Assembly (NCBI GenBank): GCA_016720635.1
Contig: JADKKF010000024.1
Coordinates: 248,001-312,000 of the forward strand
Direction: 5' to 3'
Source of the DNA: Saprospiraceae bacterium
GTDB taxonomy: Bacteria > Bacteroidota > Bacteroidia > Chitinophagales > Saprospiraceae
Length of the DNA: 64,000 bases
Part shown: in pieces, positions 43,947 through 53,158 of the stretch
How the letters are laid out: each line of letters starts with the position of its first letter
Numbering within the stretch: position 1 is the first letter of the stretch
Translations under genes and position numbers: made by a program
Notes under the pieces: generated by a model
Seen by the model: only the letters and a program-made list of their open reading frames with translations
Databases searched by the model: none
Told to the model about the DNA's origin: nothing

Positions 43947-44017
43947 CTAAAAATAAACTTCCCGCTATCTTATTTTGTATGCTGGTAAAGTCGTACTTTC
44001 GTGGTAAAATTGAGGGA

Positions 44018-45256
44018 ATGGATAAAATTTTATTGGGATTAATACGCGAAGAGAAAGTGCCTCGGGACTCGAGGGTAGCGTTGACACCAGCGCAATGCAG
44101 GGAAATTTTGGATCAAGGTATTTTCGATATCGTGGTCCAATCGTGTGCCCATAGATGCTATCGAGATGAGGAGTATAAAGATATGGGAGTGCCCGTTTTG
44201 GAAGATTTGGGCGATTGTTCGGTCTTGATCGGTATCAAAGAAGTTCCCGTGGAATTTATTCTCCAGGACAAGGTTTATTTTATTTTTTCGCATACCATCA
44301 AAAAGCAAAGCCACAATAGAAAATTGCTACAAAGAATGCTAGAGTACCACAATCACCTGATAGATTACGAAGTAGTGGTGGATGACAAAGGTGAGCGACT
44401 TATTGCTTTTGGGCATTTTGCAGGCATGGTTGGAGCGCATAATGCCATATGGACATTCGGCCAACGTACGGGCCAATACGCCATGCGAAGGATGTATGAG
44501 GCGAGAGATTATGCGGAGATGAAAGCCGAATATTCCAAACTAAAACTGCCAAAGATGAAAGTGATCTTGACGGGTGACGGTCGAGTTTCGACAGGAGCCG
44601 TCGGGGTGCTAGAAGATATGGGGCTAAGGCGAGTGAGTCCTGACGAGTTTCTCAAGGAGGAGTTTGATGATGCTGTATTCACGCAATTGACACCTATGGA
44701 ATACGTCAAAAAGCTGGATGGTACGGAATTCAAATTGGAGGATTATTACAATCATCCAGAAGCATTTAGGATGGAATGTGGACCTTATTTAGAGGCTGGG
44801 GATATCTTCATCAACGGCATTTATTGGGACACTAGGTATCCTCCTTTTTTTGAAATAAAGGACATGGACAAGGCCTCTTTCCACGTAAAGGTTATAGCAG
44901 ATATCACTTGTGATATAGGGCCCGATGCATCTATCCCATCTACGATAAAAGCCTCGACGATAGCCGATCCTATATTTGGGTTTGATCCAAAGACGGTGTC
45001 TGAAACTGAACCATTTGCAGAGGGTGCCATCACGATGATGACAATTGACAATTTGCCCAACGAATTGCCTAGGGATGCGAGTGAAGCATTTGGTCAAAAA
45101 TTCATGCAATATCTATTGCCAGAAATACCGAAAAGGGGCAACTCCCCGATCCTGCAAAGAGCCACTATAGCCAAGAATGGTCAACTAGGTCCTCGGTTCG
45201 GATATTTAGCAGATTTCGTCGAACAAGAGCATCATGCTTTATCTTTAGATAAATAG
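44018..45256 (+). CDS. NAD-dependent AlaDH/PNT-family dehydrogenase (saccharopine/lysine dehydrogenase-like)
   Basis: A 412-residue protein with an alanine-dehydrogenase/transhydrogenase-type N-terminal domain (LGLIREEKVPRDSRVALTP) and a Rossmann domain (MKVILTGDGRVSTGAVGVLEDMG). Later segments such as FINGIYWDTRYPPFF and VIADITCDIGPDASIPST (split as VIADITCDIG) resemble lysine-forming saccharopine dehydrogenases (LYS1-type). The likely reaction is NAD-linked oxidation of an amino acid or saccharopine, but the substrate is not certain. The start is taken as ATG 44018; an open frame extends upstream to 43859, but this lies in the repeat element and is not family sequence. Its end overlaps the convergent riboflavin synthase gene by 25 bases. 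Confidence 0.85.
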   Translation: MDKILLGLIREEKVPRDSRVALTPAQCREILDQGIFDIVVQSCAHRCYRDEEYKDMGVPVLEDLGDCSVLIGIKEVPVEFILQDKVYFIFSHTIKKQSHNRKLLQRMLEYHNHLIDYEVVVDDKGERLIAFGHFAGMVGAHNAIWTFGQRTGQYAMRRMYEARDYAEMKAEYSKLKLPKMKVILTGDGRVSTGAVGVLEDMGLRRVSPDEFLKEEFDDAVFTQLTPMEYVKKLDGTEFKLEDYYNHPEAFRMECGPYLEAGDIFINGIYWDTRYPPFFEIKDMDKASFHVKVIADITCDIGPDASIPSTIKASTIADPIFGFDPKTVSETEPFAEGAITMMTIDNLPNELPRDASEAFGQKFMQYLLPEIPKRGNSPILQRATIAKNGQLGPRFGYLADFVEQEHHALSLDK

Positions 45257-45837
45257 GCCTGTAAGTGCTTTTGGATGTATTTGCCGATGATGTCAAATTC
45301 TAAATTGACCTTGTCGCCGACTTTTATATTTTTGAGGTTTGTATGTTCGAAAGTATAAGGAATGATAGTTGTTTTGAATTGATGGTCAATTAGCTCCATT
45401 ACGGTCAAGCTGATGCCATTGATAGCGATAGAACCTTTGGATACTATAAGAGCGCTAAACTCGGAGGGGAATCGCCAATTAAATACCCAATTGTCTCCTA
45501 GGTTTTCGATCGCAACACACGCCCCTACCCCATCCACATGCCCCTGCACCATGTGACCGTCTAACAGTTGGTGCGCTTGCATCGCAAGTTCAAGATTTAT
45601 CGATTGGCCTATGGCCCAAGACCTCAGGGTCGTTTTGTCCAAGGTCTCCTGAACAGCGACTACGCTATATGAATTTCCATCAATCTCAGTAACCGTAAGA
45701 CAAACGCCATCGTGAGAGACACTTTGGTCGATATGGAGTTCTGTCGCCAACTCGGACGACAACTTAAAAACCATATTGCTGCCTTGACTTTTAGCCTCCA
45801 ACAGCGTGGCTTGATGTTTTATAATCCCAGTAAACAC
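45232..45837 (-). CDS. ribE: Riboflavin synthase, alpha subunit
   Basis: A 201-residue riboflavin synthase, which dismutates two molecules of 6,7-dimethyl-8-ribityllumazine into riboflavin and a pyrimidine. The two lumazine-binding repeats are visible: the first starts FTGIIKHQA and has VSHDGVCLTVTE; the second has DGHMVQGHVDGVGAC and INGISLTVMEL. The order and length are normal. The start is a GTG at 45837. It lies just after the type B secreted protein gene (4-base gap). Confidence 0.95.
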   Translation of the reverse strand: MFTGIIKHQATLLEAKSQGSNMVFKLSSELATELHIDQSVSHDGVCLTVTEIDGNSYSVVAVQETLDKTTLRSWAIGQSINLELAMQAHQLLDGHMVQGHVDGVGACVAIENLGDNWVFNWRFPSEFSALIVSKGSIAINGISLTVMELIDHQFKTTIIPYTFEHTNLKNIKVGDKVNLEFDIIGKYIQKHLQAYLSKDKA

Positions 45838-45841
45838 GACG

Positions 45842-48561
45842 TTATTTTATCAATTGAATGAAACCTTTCAAGTTGCCAGCGGTGATATTTCCATGGCTAT
45901 CTTTTTTATATACTTTTCCGATATAATAGTAAGTTGCAGCAGGGAGGGGCGTTCCATTGGATGTACTTCCACTCCACAATATTTGAGGATCGGATGTTTC
46001 GAATACCTTATTTCCCCATTTATTGAATATCACAAATTCGATGCTTTCGACATTGGTATTTCTCCTAGGGAGGAATACATCATTCTGGCCATCGCCATTG
46101 GGCGAAAAGGCATTAGGAAGCACATATTCTTGGCAATCTTCGACACAGATACCCACCTGTTGTGATTGCTCATTGAGCAGAGAATCAACCGCGCGCACTT
46201 GGTAGCATCCAGTCAGATTTGTATTCAAAAAATGCTTGTAAACGAATCGCTGATTGGCGTAAACACTATCGAGCAAAGTCCAATCTTGTTGAACATTTTC
46301 CCTAAAATAAATTCTAAAATAGTAGGCATTTCGCTGTTGGGAACAAGTAGCCACATAGTCCCATTTCAAGATGTTAAATCCAAAATCGCTGGGCGGCAAA
46401 TTGGGATTGAGGCATTGGTTATCTATGCTCAATGTTACAGGGCAAGGCGGTACCGTATCCTTGGGGATCGCGCACCTCTCTTGAGAAAAATTCACCAATG
46501 TATCCGTCCAGCCGACAGAATTGTATTTGCCGATGGTCTTAATTTTATAACAATATTCTTTGCCATTTTCAAGGGGTTCATCGATCCATTGACCAGTACC
46601 AGAACTTCCTATCGAATCAAAAACACCCGTCAATTCGTTTTTACGATAAAAAACAAACTTAAAATTGTCCCAAGGCACAGAATATTGAGCGTTCAAAGAA
46701 ACCTTCTGATCCGAAGGGGTGGTCACCAAGAAGACCGACGAAGCCTGCTCCGACGATCCGTAAAATTGTACAGATGCACTATGCGAAAAATGAATTTCAT
46801 ACGTGTAAGGACGATCTCTGGTATTGATAAGGTCATCTACCCAGACACCATCCACCATAGCATGATAAGAAGCATAGGTAAATATCGCCCCAGGAAGGGC
46901 GTCAACCGAAATGGGGTTTATTCCATCGCCGCGGTATATTTGAATCGTATATGGGGGCGGAAATTGTATCGTATCGAGGTCTGGGACCCGAGGTTTTTTC
47001 CAACGAAGCGTTATTTGCCCGCTTAGGGCGTCTGTTTTATCGACAGTGACCTGAGTGATGATTGGCAGGTCAAGATTCACCAGAAGGCAGGATTCTAGGC
47101 TTGGAAGCGATTCTATGACATTGAATGGGAATCCCGCAGGCGTATTTTTTGAGAACTGTGCCAGTATTCGATAGCAATAGGTTTTTCCCTTTTCGATGGT
47201 GGTGTCGAGGAACTGGTATCGATTGCCATCATTCGTTTTCACGAGGGAGGCAATTTTGGTATAGCCCTTTCCTTCCAATCCTGGCGTACAAGTGTCCGCC
47301 AAAAAATTGTTCGATCCAATCCGTCGATACACATTGAATCCCTTGAAATATTGATCTTGTGTATCCTGACAATCGTAAGGATATTCCCACTTTATCATGG
47401 CATCCTCACCTTGCTTCTCGACGGTCACCTGCTCGGGAGGAGGCCCAACGACCTTGACCCTAAGATTCTTCAAAAAGGCCAGTCCCGTAGTGTCAAAAAA
47501 ATTATCCTCCGCCTTGAAATCAGGTTGTAGTATTCTCTTGCTATGGCATTGCAACTCGGCGTCCATCTAAAAACACCTCTTACCAGTGGCGAATTAAATC
47601 CACCAGGCACATTGAATACAGCAGGACTTGGAGTCATTTGGAATGGCGCACCCAAAGCCGTCAATTTTACCTTTTGTCGCAGCGATACGGCATCTGGGTC
47701 GTCTCCTGTTACTGTGATATCATACGGAATCCCCGCTATCATACAAATTTCATCGATGGATTGTATCGTAGGAGGCCTGTTATTGCACCCTTTTACCAAT
47801 ATCTGCATATCTCTCAATACGCTACTGATCAAGACCCCATGCCTGTACTCTGATATCCTTATCGCGATATTGTACTCGCCTTCCAGTTGAGGACTTTGCC
47901 ACACGATGTCCCCGCTTCGGCTGTCTATCGTGATTTTGTTATTTGGTCCTGACAATATCTGATCTGGAAATGAATAGTTTGGTACTGGCAGCCCCATCTC
48001 TTGCATAGGCACCACTAGGGCATACGCCAAGCTGTCTCCATCGGGATCAAAAGCATTCGGATTGTGTATGAATTTTTGGCCTACACAAGCGATATCCACG
48101 GGTGGCTGAAGCAATATGCTGGAGTTGTTATACCCAGAGAATTGAGGGTTTAAAAAAGTAAAATTGGTTTCTATATAAAAAACGACATTTTCACTGCTGG
48201 GAGGATTGACGTTGAGTATGCCGCCATTTCGATTGGGGTCGGTCATGCTGATCGTATAAGTAGCACGCCCAGGATAGGTATGCTCCGCGATATAATAATT
48301 GCGCTTCACGTCATTCGGAAGTATCTCTCCATTGCCATTGGCCCTAGCGATCATTTGGCGAGACCCGTCTCCCCATTTGATTTCCAAGCTATCTCGGTCC
48401 ACCGAAAAGCTACTGGTTTTGGTATAGGTCACGATGGTCGCCCTTAAAGTCAGATCGCCGACCTGCTTTAGGATGATTTCACCCGCGCGATTGTGCGTAG
48501 CCAAAGCACTGCTGCCACACACCAAAATTATCATAAATGTTCCTAAAAATCTTAACACCAT
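45842..48561 (-). pseudogene. Large secreted protein with T9SS type B (gliding-motility-associated) domain, one frameshift
   Basis: Two adjacent frames encode one protein of about 905 residues. The N-terminal part (48561 to about 47520) has a signal peptide ending SSALA, then a beta-rich region (ATHNRAGEIILKQVGDLTL, seen as AGEIILKQVGDL; FDPDGDSLAYALVVP). The C-terminal part (to 45842) has Fn3-like repeats and a CHU_C domain (LPNAFSPNGDGQNDVF, FNKWGNKVFET, LPAATYYYIGKV), a type IX secretion type B signal. Frames join at a short T run (47517-47519 on the plus strand is AAA): one extra T would give YYNLIFKAEDNFFDT and a continuous protein. Start is ATG 48561, not the TTG at 48570. Confidence 0.82.
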
Positions 48562-48752
48562 TTGCTGCAACTGGGCTTTAAACGAAAGACTTACATAGTT
48601 AAAAATAATTAATACACAAACTTAATCAAAAATCCAATGACCTATACACCTAACTGAAAAATAATCGAATGAGTTCGTCAAAATTAAACGCATAAATCCT
48701 TAAAAAATTAGACCTATGCCTTTTCTATCGCTTTTTAAAATACAGTTTTTTT

Positions 48753-48855
48753 GGGTGTCCCCCTCTCCTCGCCTTACAGACGAGATCGGGTCGCGGCCTT
48801 CACGGGTGCCGTCACTACGTGACCCTGCTGCGCAGGCCGTTACGGTCGCTGACAC
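48753..48855 (-). repeat. GC-rich multi-hairpin element (copy D)
   Basis: A clearly GC-rich block in the divergent gap between the secreted protein and TfoX-N genes. Closing stem GTGTC (48755-48759) with GACAC (48851-48855); internal hairpins include GTCAC-TAC-GTGAC and CCG-TTA-CGG. On the minus strand it has GGCACCC followed by a GAA, like the core GGCACCCACGAAC of copy B, a GGCGAGGA near the end, and an A-rich tract after the last stem. The similarity is mostly in architecture. Confidence 0.55.
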
Positions 48856-48951
48856 AAAATACAACCAAGTTTTGATTCGTCCGATGACATTAATTGAAAT
48901 TTTAGGCAAAAAGTTATTATTTTTATTCTCAAGTTTTGGTATATTTCAACC

Positions 48952-49317
48952 ATGAAAAGTTACGATACAATCCTAGCAGAGAAAGTCCGAATGAGATTGG
49001 CTGAACTCCCCAACATAGTCGAAAAGGAAATGATGGGCGGCCTTGTATTCATGTACAATGACAAGATGTGCCTCGGCATCGTCAAGGACGAACTGATGTG
49101 CCGAATAGACCCGAAACTCCACGATACTTGCATAGAAAAGCGCGGCTGCCGCACCATGGACTTTACAAATCGCCCTATGATAGGCTATGTCTTAATCGAC
49201 GTGACGGGCATGTCAGACTTTGCCGACTTTAACTTTTGGATTGGCCTAGCCCTAGACTTCAACAAGGACGCCAAAGCCAGCAAGAAAAAGAAATCGGCAA
49301 AACCTCCAAAGCAATAA
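48952..49317 (+). CDS. TfoX/Sxy N-terminal-domain protein
   Basis: A 121-residue protein matching the TfoX N-terminal domain: EKEMMGGLVFMYNDKMCLGIVKD (split as MMGGLVFMYNDKMC and LGIVKDELMCRID) and CRTMDFTNRPMIGYVLID. TfoX/Sxy is a competence regulator in Gammaproteobacteria, but stand-alone N-terminal domains are widespread and their role in Bacteroidota is unknown. The C-terminus ends in a lysine-rich tail (KKKKSAKPPKQ). It is the only gene on this strand in the region, so it has its own promoter, probably within the gap with element D. Confidence 0.88.
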   Translation: MKSYDTILAEKVRMRLAELPNIVEKEMMGGLVFMYNDKMCLGIVKDELMCRIDPKLHDTCIEKRGCRTMDFTNRPMIGYVLIDVTGMSDFADFNFWIGLALDFNKDAKASKKKKSAKPPKQ

Positions 49318-49592
49318 CTCTGGCTTGACACGCCGCTTTTTAAACTCTAAACGATACATCACCCACTTTCACCATCACACACCAAAAATTCCTCCAATTT
49401 ATCTTGGATCTGTTTATTTACAATTTTTTTGTTTAGAATTCCAACTCGAAATAATCATCAATAACCAAAGACGATAATAATGAAAGAATCGAGAGAAAAA
49501 TCATTAGGGAGAGTAGGTTATTGGAGAGAAATAAAACAAATATTGGTAAAATAATGCGATAATTTTGCAATATAAGCTTTGCTCTTTTCATA

Positions 49593-50003
49593 TTGACTTC
49601 TTGTAAAAACGAGCTATCTGAAACGAAAATTTCAGGCAAAAGTATTAGTATCGAAAACAAAGAAGACAGCATAGTAATTTCAAAAAAGCACCACCCAAAT
49701 TTCATCTTATGTGATTTGGATGGGGACAATCTATCAGATTCAGTAATAATCGTTTTGAATATAAAAAATGAAAAATCTGGCTTTAAAATTATTTTCGGGA
49801 ACAAAAAAATAGAATATTTAGGCCTTGGTAATAATATTTTAGACCAAGGTTATGATGATTTAAACTGGGTTGGAATTTTACAAAAAGTACCAAAGGGTAT
49901 TGTGTGTTTTAATAATGTAAACAAACAGCTAAAGAAATTAAAAAGTGACAAAATCAAATTAAACCAAATGATGGAATTTATAATTCACAATAAATTGATT
50001 TAA
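49593..50003 (+). CDS. Lipoprotein-like protein with unclear start
   Basis: A 136-residue frame from a TTG. The in-frame sequence before it reads FALFILTSCKNE, a typical lipoprotein signal with lipobox LTSC, but no ATG is available: an in-frame TAA lies between an upstream ATG (49552) and this segment. So the N-terminus is broken, starts at a rare codon or holds a sequence error. The mature part contains CDLDGDNLSDSVIIV, resembling an FG-GAP/EF-hand-like calcium-loop segment (DxDGDxxxD). Function unknown. Confidence 0.5.
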   Translation: MTSCKNELSETKISGKSISIENKEDSIVISKKHHPNFILCDLDGDNLSDSVIIVLNIKNEKSGFKIIFGNKKIEYLGLGNNILDQGYDDLNWVGILQKVPKGIVCFNNVNKQLKKLKSDKIKLNQMMEFIIHNKLI

Positions 50004-51033
50004 TTTGAGTGGTCATTTATTTAATAATGAAAAATTGCATGGATTGCGTCCAAGACTGAACTTATAAATGCCTAGCCTTCGTTACTCCAATCAAAAGGCC
50101 GTAATTAGGCATTATCTAGGAGCGTTTAATCAATTTTTACTCCCCAAAACCCATCAAAATAGCTCAGGACCGAGTTCCTCAGCTTGAACAAAATAAAATT
50201 GAAATGAAAAGAAAATTAAAATAGATATTGGAAATAGTTCTGTATTCTAAAAATGGCCAGAGTATATTTCGTTTGAAGATATGGCCCATTTCAAATTCGA
50301 AGACCAACTACTTCGGATTCAAACTGGATGAGGCAGCAGAAATACTAGAATTTATTGGACTTTGAACAATTGAAATAATAAAAATTTCAAAAGCATTGAA
50401 ATTCGATGCCTTTAAAATGAACGGATCAATTGCTTATCAGGTAAAACCACGGTGAAGAAATCTACAAGGAAATATTATTATCTCCAAACTGGAAATTAAG
50501 GAATTAATCATAAAGAATTGTTCTTTTAACAATTTGCACTTTTAGCCACAATATCCAAAGCTGAATTTCTATAAAGAGGCGTAGACTAAACTAAATTGGG
50601 ACTATCACAACAACTTGGAATGGAATTTAAAAGGCTCTAAAGGTGTACAGTAAATAGGATAATTTTCAAGAGATAGACTGTTAAGATTTCATTCTTTCCA
50701 AAAACATTTTTTGCCGTTTGCAAAATTGAAACAAAAAAATATTTAATTAGATGCAATTGTAAAATATTTACCAATGGAGAGACAATCAAATTCCATTCAA
50801 GGGAAATCCTTGACTTCCAATGAAACGAATTAGTAAATAGACCGCAAATGCTAAGATTCGCAAAAAGATAGAAAAATTAGTACGTTTGAAAAACTCAATA
50901 TTATACAATATAACAAACGTACCTCCTAACAAACAAAATTGCTCCTCATCAAGTAAAATTAGTTTTAAAACTTTCTTTTTCAAACCAATACATAGTTTCA
51001 AAATTGAGCAAATCTGCAATCCTCCAAGTCTCC
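50004..51033. other. Gene-poor, probably decayed region
   Basis: About 1 kb with no convincing gene. Short protein-like fragments in different frames (for instance YSKNGQSIFRLKIWPISNSK and KWPEYISFEDMAHFKFED near 50230-50330) suggest the remains of one or two genes broken by stops and frameshifts, but I cannot name a family. A stem-loop is present at 50067-50113. An 83-codon minus-strand frame at 50786-51037 is not supported. Confidence 0.5.
50067..50113. other. Stem-loop of unknown role
   Basis: AATGCCTA (50067-50074) pairs with TAGGCATT (50106-50113), and inside it GCCTT (50075-50079) pairs with AAGGC (50095-50099), leaving a 15-base loop and a 6-base bulge on one side. There is no T-tract, so it is not an obvious terminator. 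Confidence 0.45.
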
Positions 51034-51663
51034 TCAACTCCTTTTAAAATCCAGATTGTACCCAACCCCAAGTTGCCAGTTTTTGTTTATCAGCGAAGTA
51101 TTATCGATTAGATTTCCACCTTCATCTGTATAAATAAGGTCCGTGATATTTGATAATCCTAAATTATAGCGGAGAAAGCAATACATATTTTTATAACCAG
51201 CTTTTACCTTTCCAACCAAACCAAAATCACTGGATTTAATGCTTTTAATATTTGGTTTTATCCACCCATGGCTGGAGTCTTTAATTTGTTCGTCGAGTAG
51301 TATTCCATAATTCACACCCAGTCCAAATATAAGATTTTGAAGGAAAGAATATTCAACTTCAGGGATGATATCCACATATGAATACTTGTATTCAGTCTTT
51401 AGTGGATCCAAAGGATTGGAATTTTGATAACCCTTTTGGCTAAATTGACAATTTAACAATACCCTAAATTTATCATTGAATCGATAGTTAGGTGACACCT
51501 CAGCAAAAAAACCAAACCGAGATTTAGTATCGACTTTTTGGTTGGTTTTGAGTCTAATATTAGACCAATTGAGCCCCGTAGAAAAACTCAAATTCACTTG
51601 GGCGGAGGTTTTACTAAAATACAAAAATGTAAGCAAAAAAGTTAAAGCGATTATTTTTTTCAT
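51034..51663 (-). CDS. Outer-membrane beta-barrel (porin-family) protein
   Basis: A 209-residue exported protein with signal peptide (MKKIIALTFLLTFLYFSKTSAQ) and alternating hydrophobic/polar strands typical of a small beta-barrel (NLSFSTGLNWSNIRL, FGFFAEVSPNYRF, VLLNCQFSQKGYQ, GLGVNYGILL), ending in WQLGVGYNLDFKRS. This fits the porin-family outer membrane beta-barrel group (OmpX/PorT-like) that is common in Bacteroidota. Ligand and role are unknown. No operon partner is evident. Confidence 0.82.
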   Translation of the reverse strand: MKKIIALTFLLTFLYFSKTSAQVNLSFSTGLNWSNIRLKTNQKVDTKSRFGFFAEVSPNYRFNDKFRVLLNCQFSQKGYQNSNPLDPLKTEYKYSYVDIIPEVEYSFLQNLIFGLGVNYGILLDEQIKDSSHGWIKPNIKSIKSSDFGLVGKVKAGYKNMYCFLRYNLGLSNITDLIYTDEGGNLIDNTSLINKNWQLGVGYNLDFKRS

Positions 51664-52034
51664 AAGTAAGATATTTGGCTATTAAATGCAATTAGTCCTT
51701 AGTTTATTGCTTGTATCCACGATTTTAATTTTTTGCCGATTTATATAATTGGAAAAAATATTTTAATAAATATACAGAAAAAAAATCAATTTAATTTTAT
51801 AGATTTACCATGAATAGTAAATTTATCCAATAATGCACCCGACGAGCTCAAATCCACCATTTAATGCATTATCATGGACATTCACCGTGATTTTAAATTC
51901 TTTCAATCTGAAAATAAATAAAACAAATCCCAAGTTATATATTCACGATTTAGTCAAGAAATTACTTTAGCCCAATTCCATATAAACCAGTAAAAACAAA
52001 ATATTTTTTAAACTTTACAAAACTTCCTTCTATT
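51664..52034. other. Divergent AT-rich gap
   Basis: A 371-base gap between the divergent beta-barrel and DUF6624 genes. It holds no ORF or strong hairpin that I can see and presumably carries both promoters. Confidence 0.5.
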
Positions 52035-52970
52035 ATGAGAAAAACACTCTTAATCCTCGCATTACTAATTTCATTTAGTAGCCTTCAAGGCCAAACAACG
52101 TATGCATCAGCAGATACCAATTACATAAAATTGGTTGAAAGTGCGTTTGAATATTTAAAAAAAGGCGAATGTAAGCCTTGTTTAGATCTTTACGAAGAAG
52201 CATTTACGATATCCCAACGCAGTGTATTGAGCCGGTTGCGCGCCATAACTTGTGCCTACAAATGCCAAAACGAAAGTAAATGGAAATTCCATTTGGACTA
52301 TATAATTGAAAAAGACTGGGAGACTGTAGAAAGTTTTTTGATGGATACGACCAATCAAAATCCAGAATTTAATACTTTTAAAGACAACGAGCTGAACAAC
52401 TATACGCTTAATCAATTAAAAACGATCAAAAAGAAAATTGGGTATGATGAAGCTTTGGCAGCTGAATTAGAAATAATAATGAGAGATGATCAGACCTTAA
52501 GACAAAAATTAAATGGCATCCAAACTGAAGAAGAAAAAACTAAGACATGGAAAAAGATAAATGAATTAGACTCTATTAATTTAATCAAAATTGAAAAAAT
52601 CTTTGAACAACATGGTTATCCAGGAAAAAGTAAGGTTGGCAGATTTAGCATTACAGCTTTTTTGGTGATTCAACATTCCGATTTATCATATCAAGAAAAG
52701 TACCTCCCTTTACTGGAAAAAGCGACCAAAGAAAATGAATTAAATAAATCAAATTTTGCTTTACTTATAGATAGAATTAGGATGCGTAAAGGACAAAAAC
52801 AGTTGTATGGTTCACAAGTGATAGACAAGGACGGGGATGGCAAATATGAGTTTTCACCCATTGAGGATGAAGAAAATGTTAATAAGAGGCGCTCTGAAAT
52901 GGATCTAGGCCCGATTGAAGAGTATGCTAAAAATTTTAACATCGATTATAAATTTGTAAAAAAGGAATAA
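52035..52970 (+). CDS. DUF6624-domain exported protein
   Basis: A 311-residue protein with an N-terminal signal peptide (MRKTLLILALLISFSSLQGQ). Residues 20-150 form a helical domain with a CKPCLDLYEEAF segment. Residues from about 155 match DUF6624: an early RDDQTLRQKL, KIEKIFEQHGYPGKSKVG, VIQHSDLSYQEKYLPLLEKA, and the hallmark DRIRMRKGQKQLYGSQV. The C-terminus ends in EEYAKNFNI. The biochemical role of DUF6624 is unknown. It appears to be a single-gene unit. Confidence 0.82.
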   Translation: MRKTLLILALLISFSSLQGQTTYASADTNYIKLVESAFEYLKKGECKPCLDLYEEAFTISQRSVLSRLRAITCAYKCQNESKWKFHLDYIIEKDWETVESFLMDTTNQNPEFNTFKDNELNNYTLNQLKTIKKKIGYDEALAAELEIIMRDDQTLRQKLNGIQTEEEKTKTWKKINELDSINLIKIEKIFEQHGYPGKSKVGRFSITAFLVIQHSDLSYQEKYLPLLEKATKENELNKSNFALLIDRIRMRKGQKQLYGSQVIDKDGDGKYEFSPIEDEENVNKRRSEMDLGPIEEYAKNFNIDYKFVKKE

Positions 52971-53158
52971 CCCAAAATAAAGTTTTATAAAATAATTTTA
53001 ATCACCAAAATCCACAACTTTCAAGCCCCGTTTAGTAAAACTCTGTTCTCGCATTTGGCAAGTAATTCCAAATTTAGTATCTTTATGATTATACACATTT
53101 GCTCGCGATGGGCACTTGGTTCATTTTGATTTTTAGATACTTTTGGTTGAAAAAGCTT

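Noticed and set aside
43859..44017. N-terminal extension of the dehydrogenase gene
   Set aside because: Upstream frame runs through the structured repeat and is not part of the enzyme family; ATG 44018 fits the usual start.
50786..51037. 83-codon minus-strand frame starting at TTG next to the beta-barrel gene
   Set aside because: No recognisable motif, poor start, and biased composition; looks like chance.
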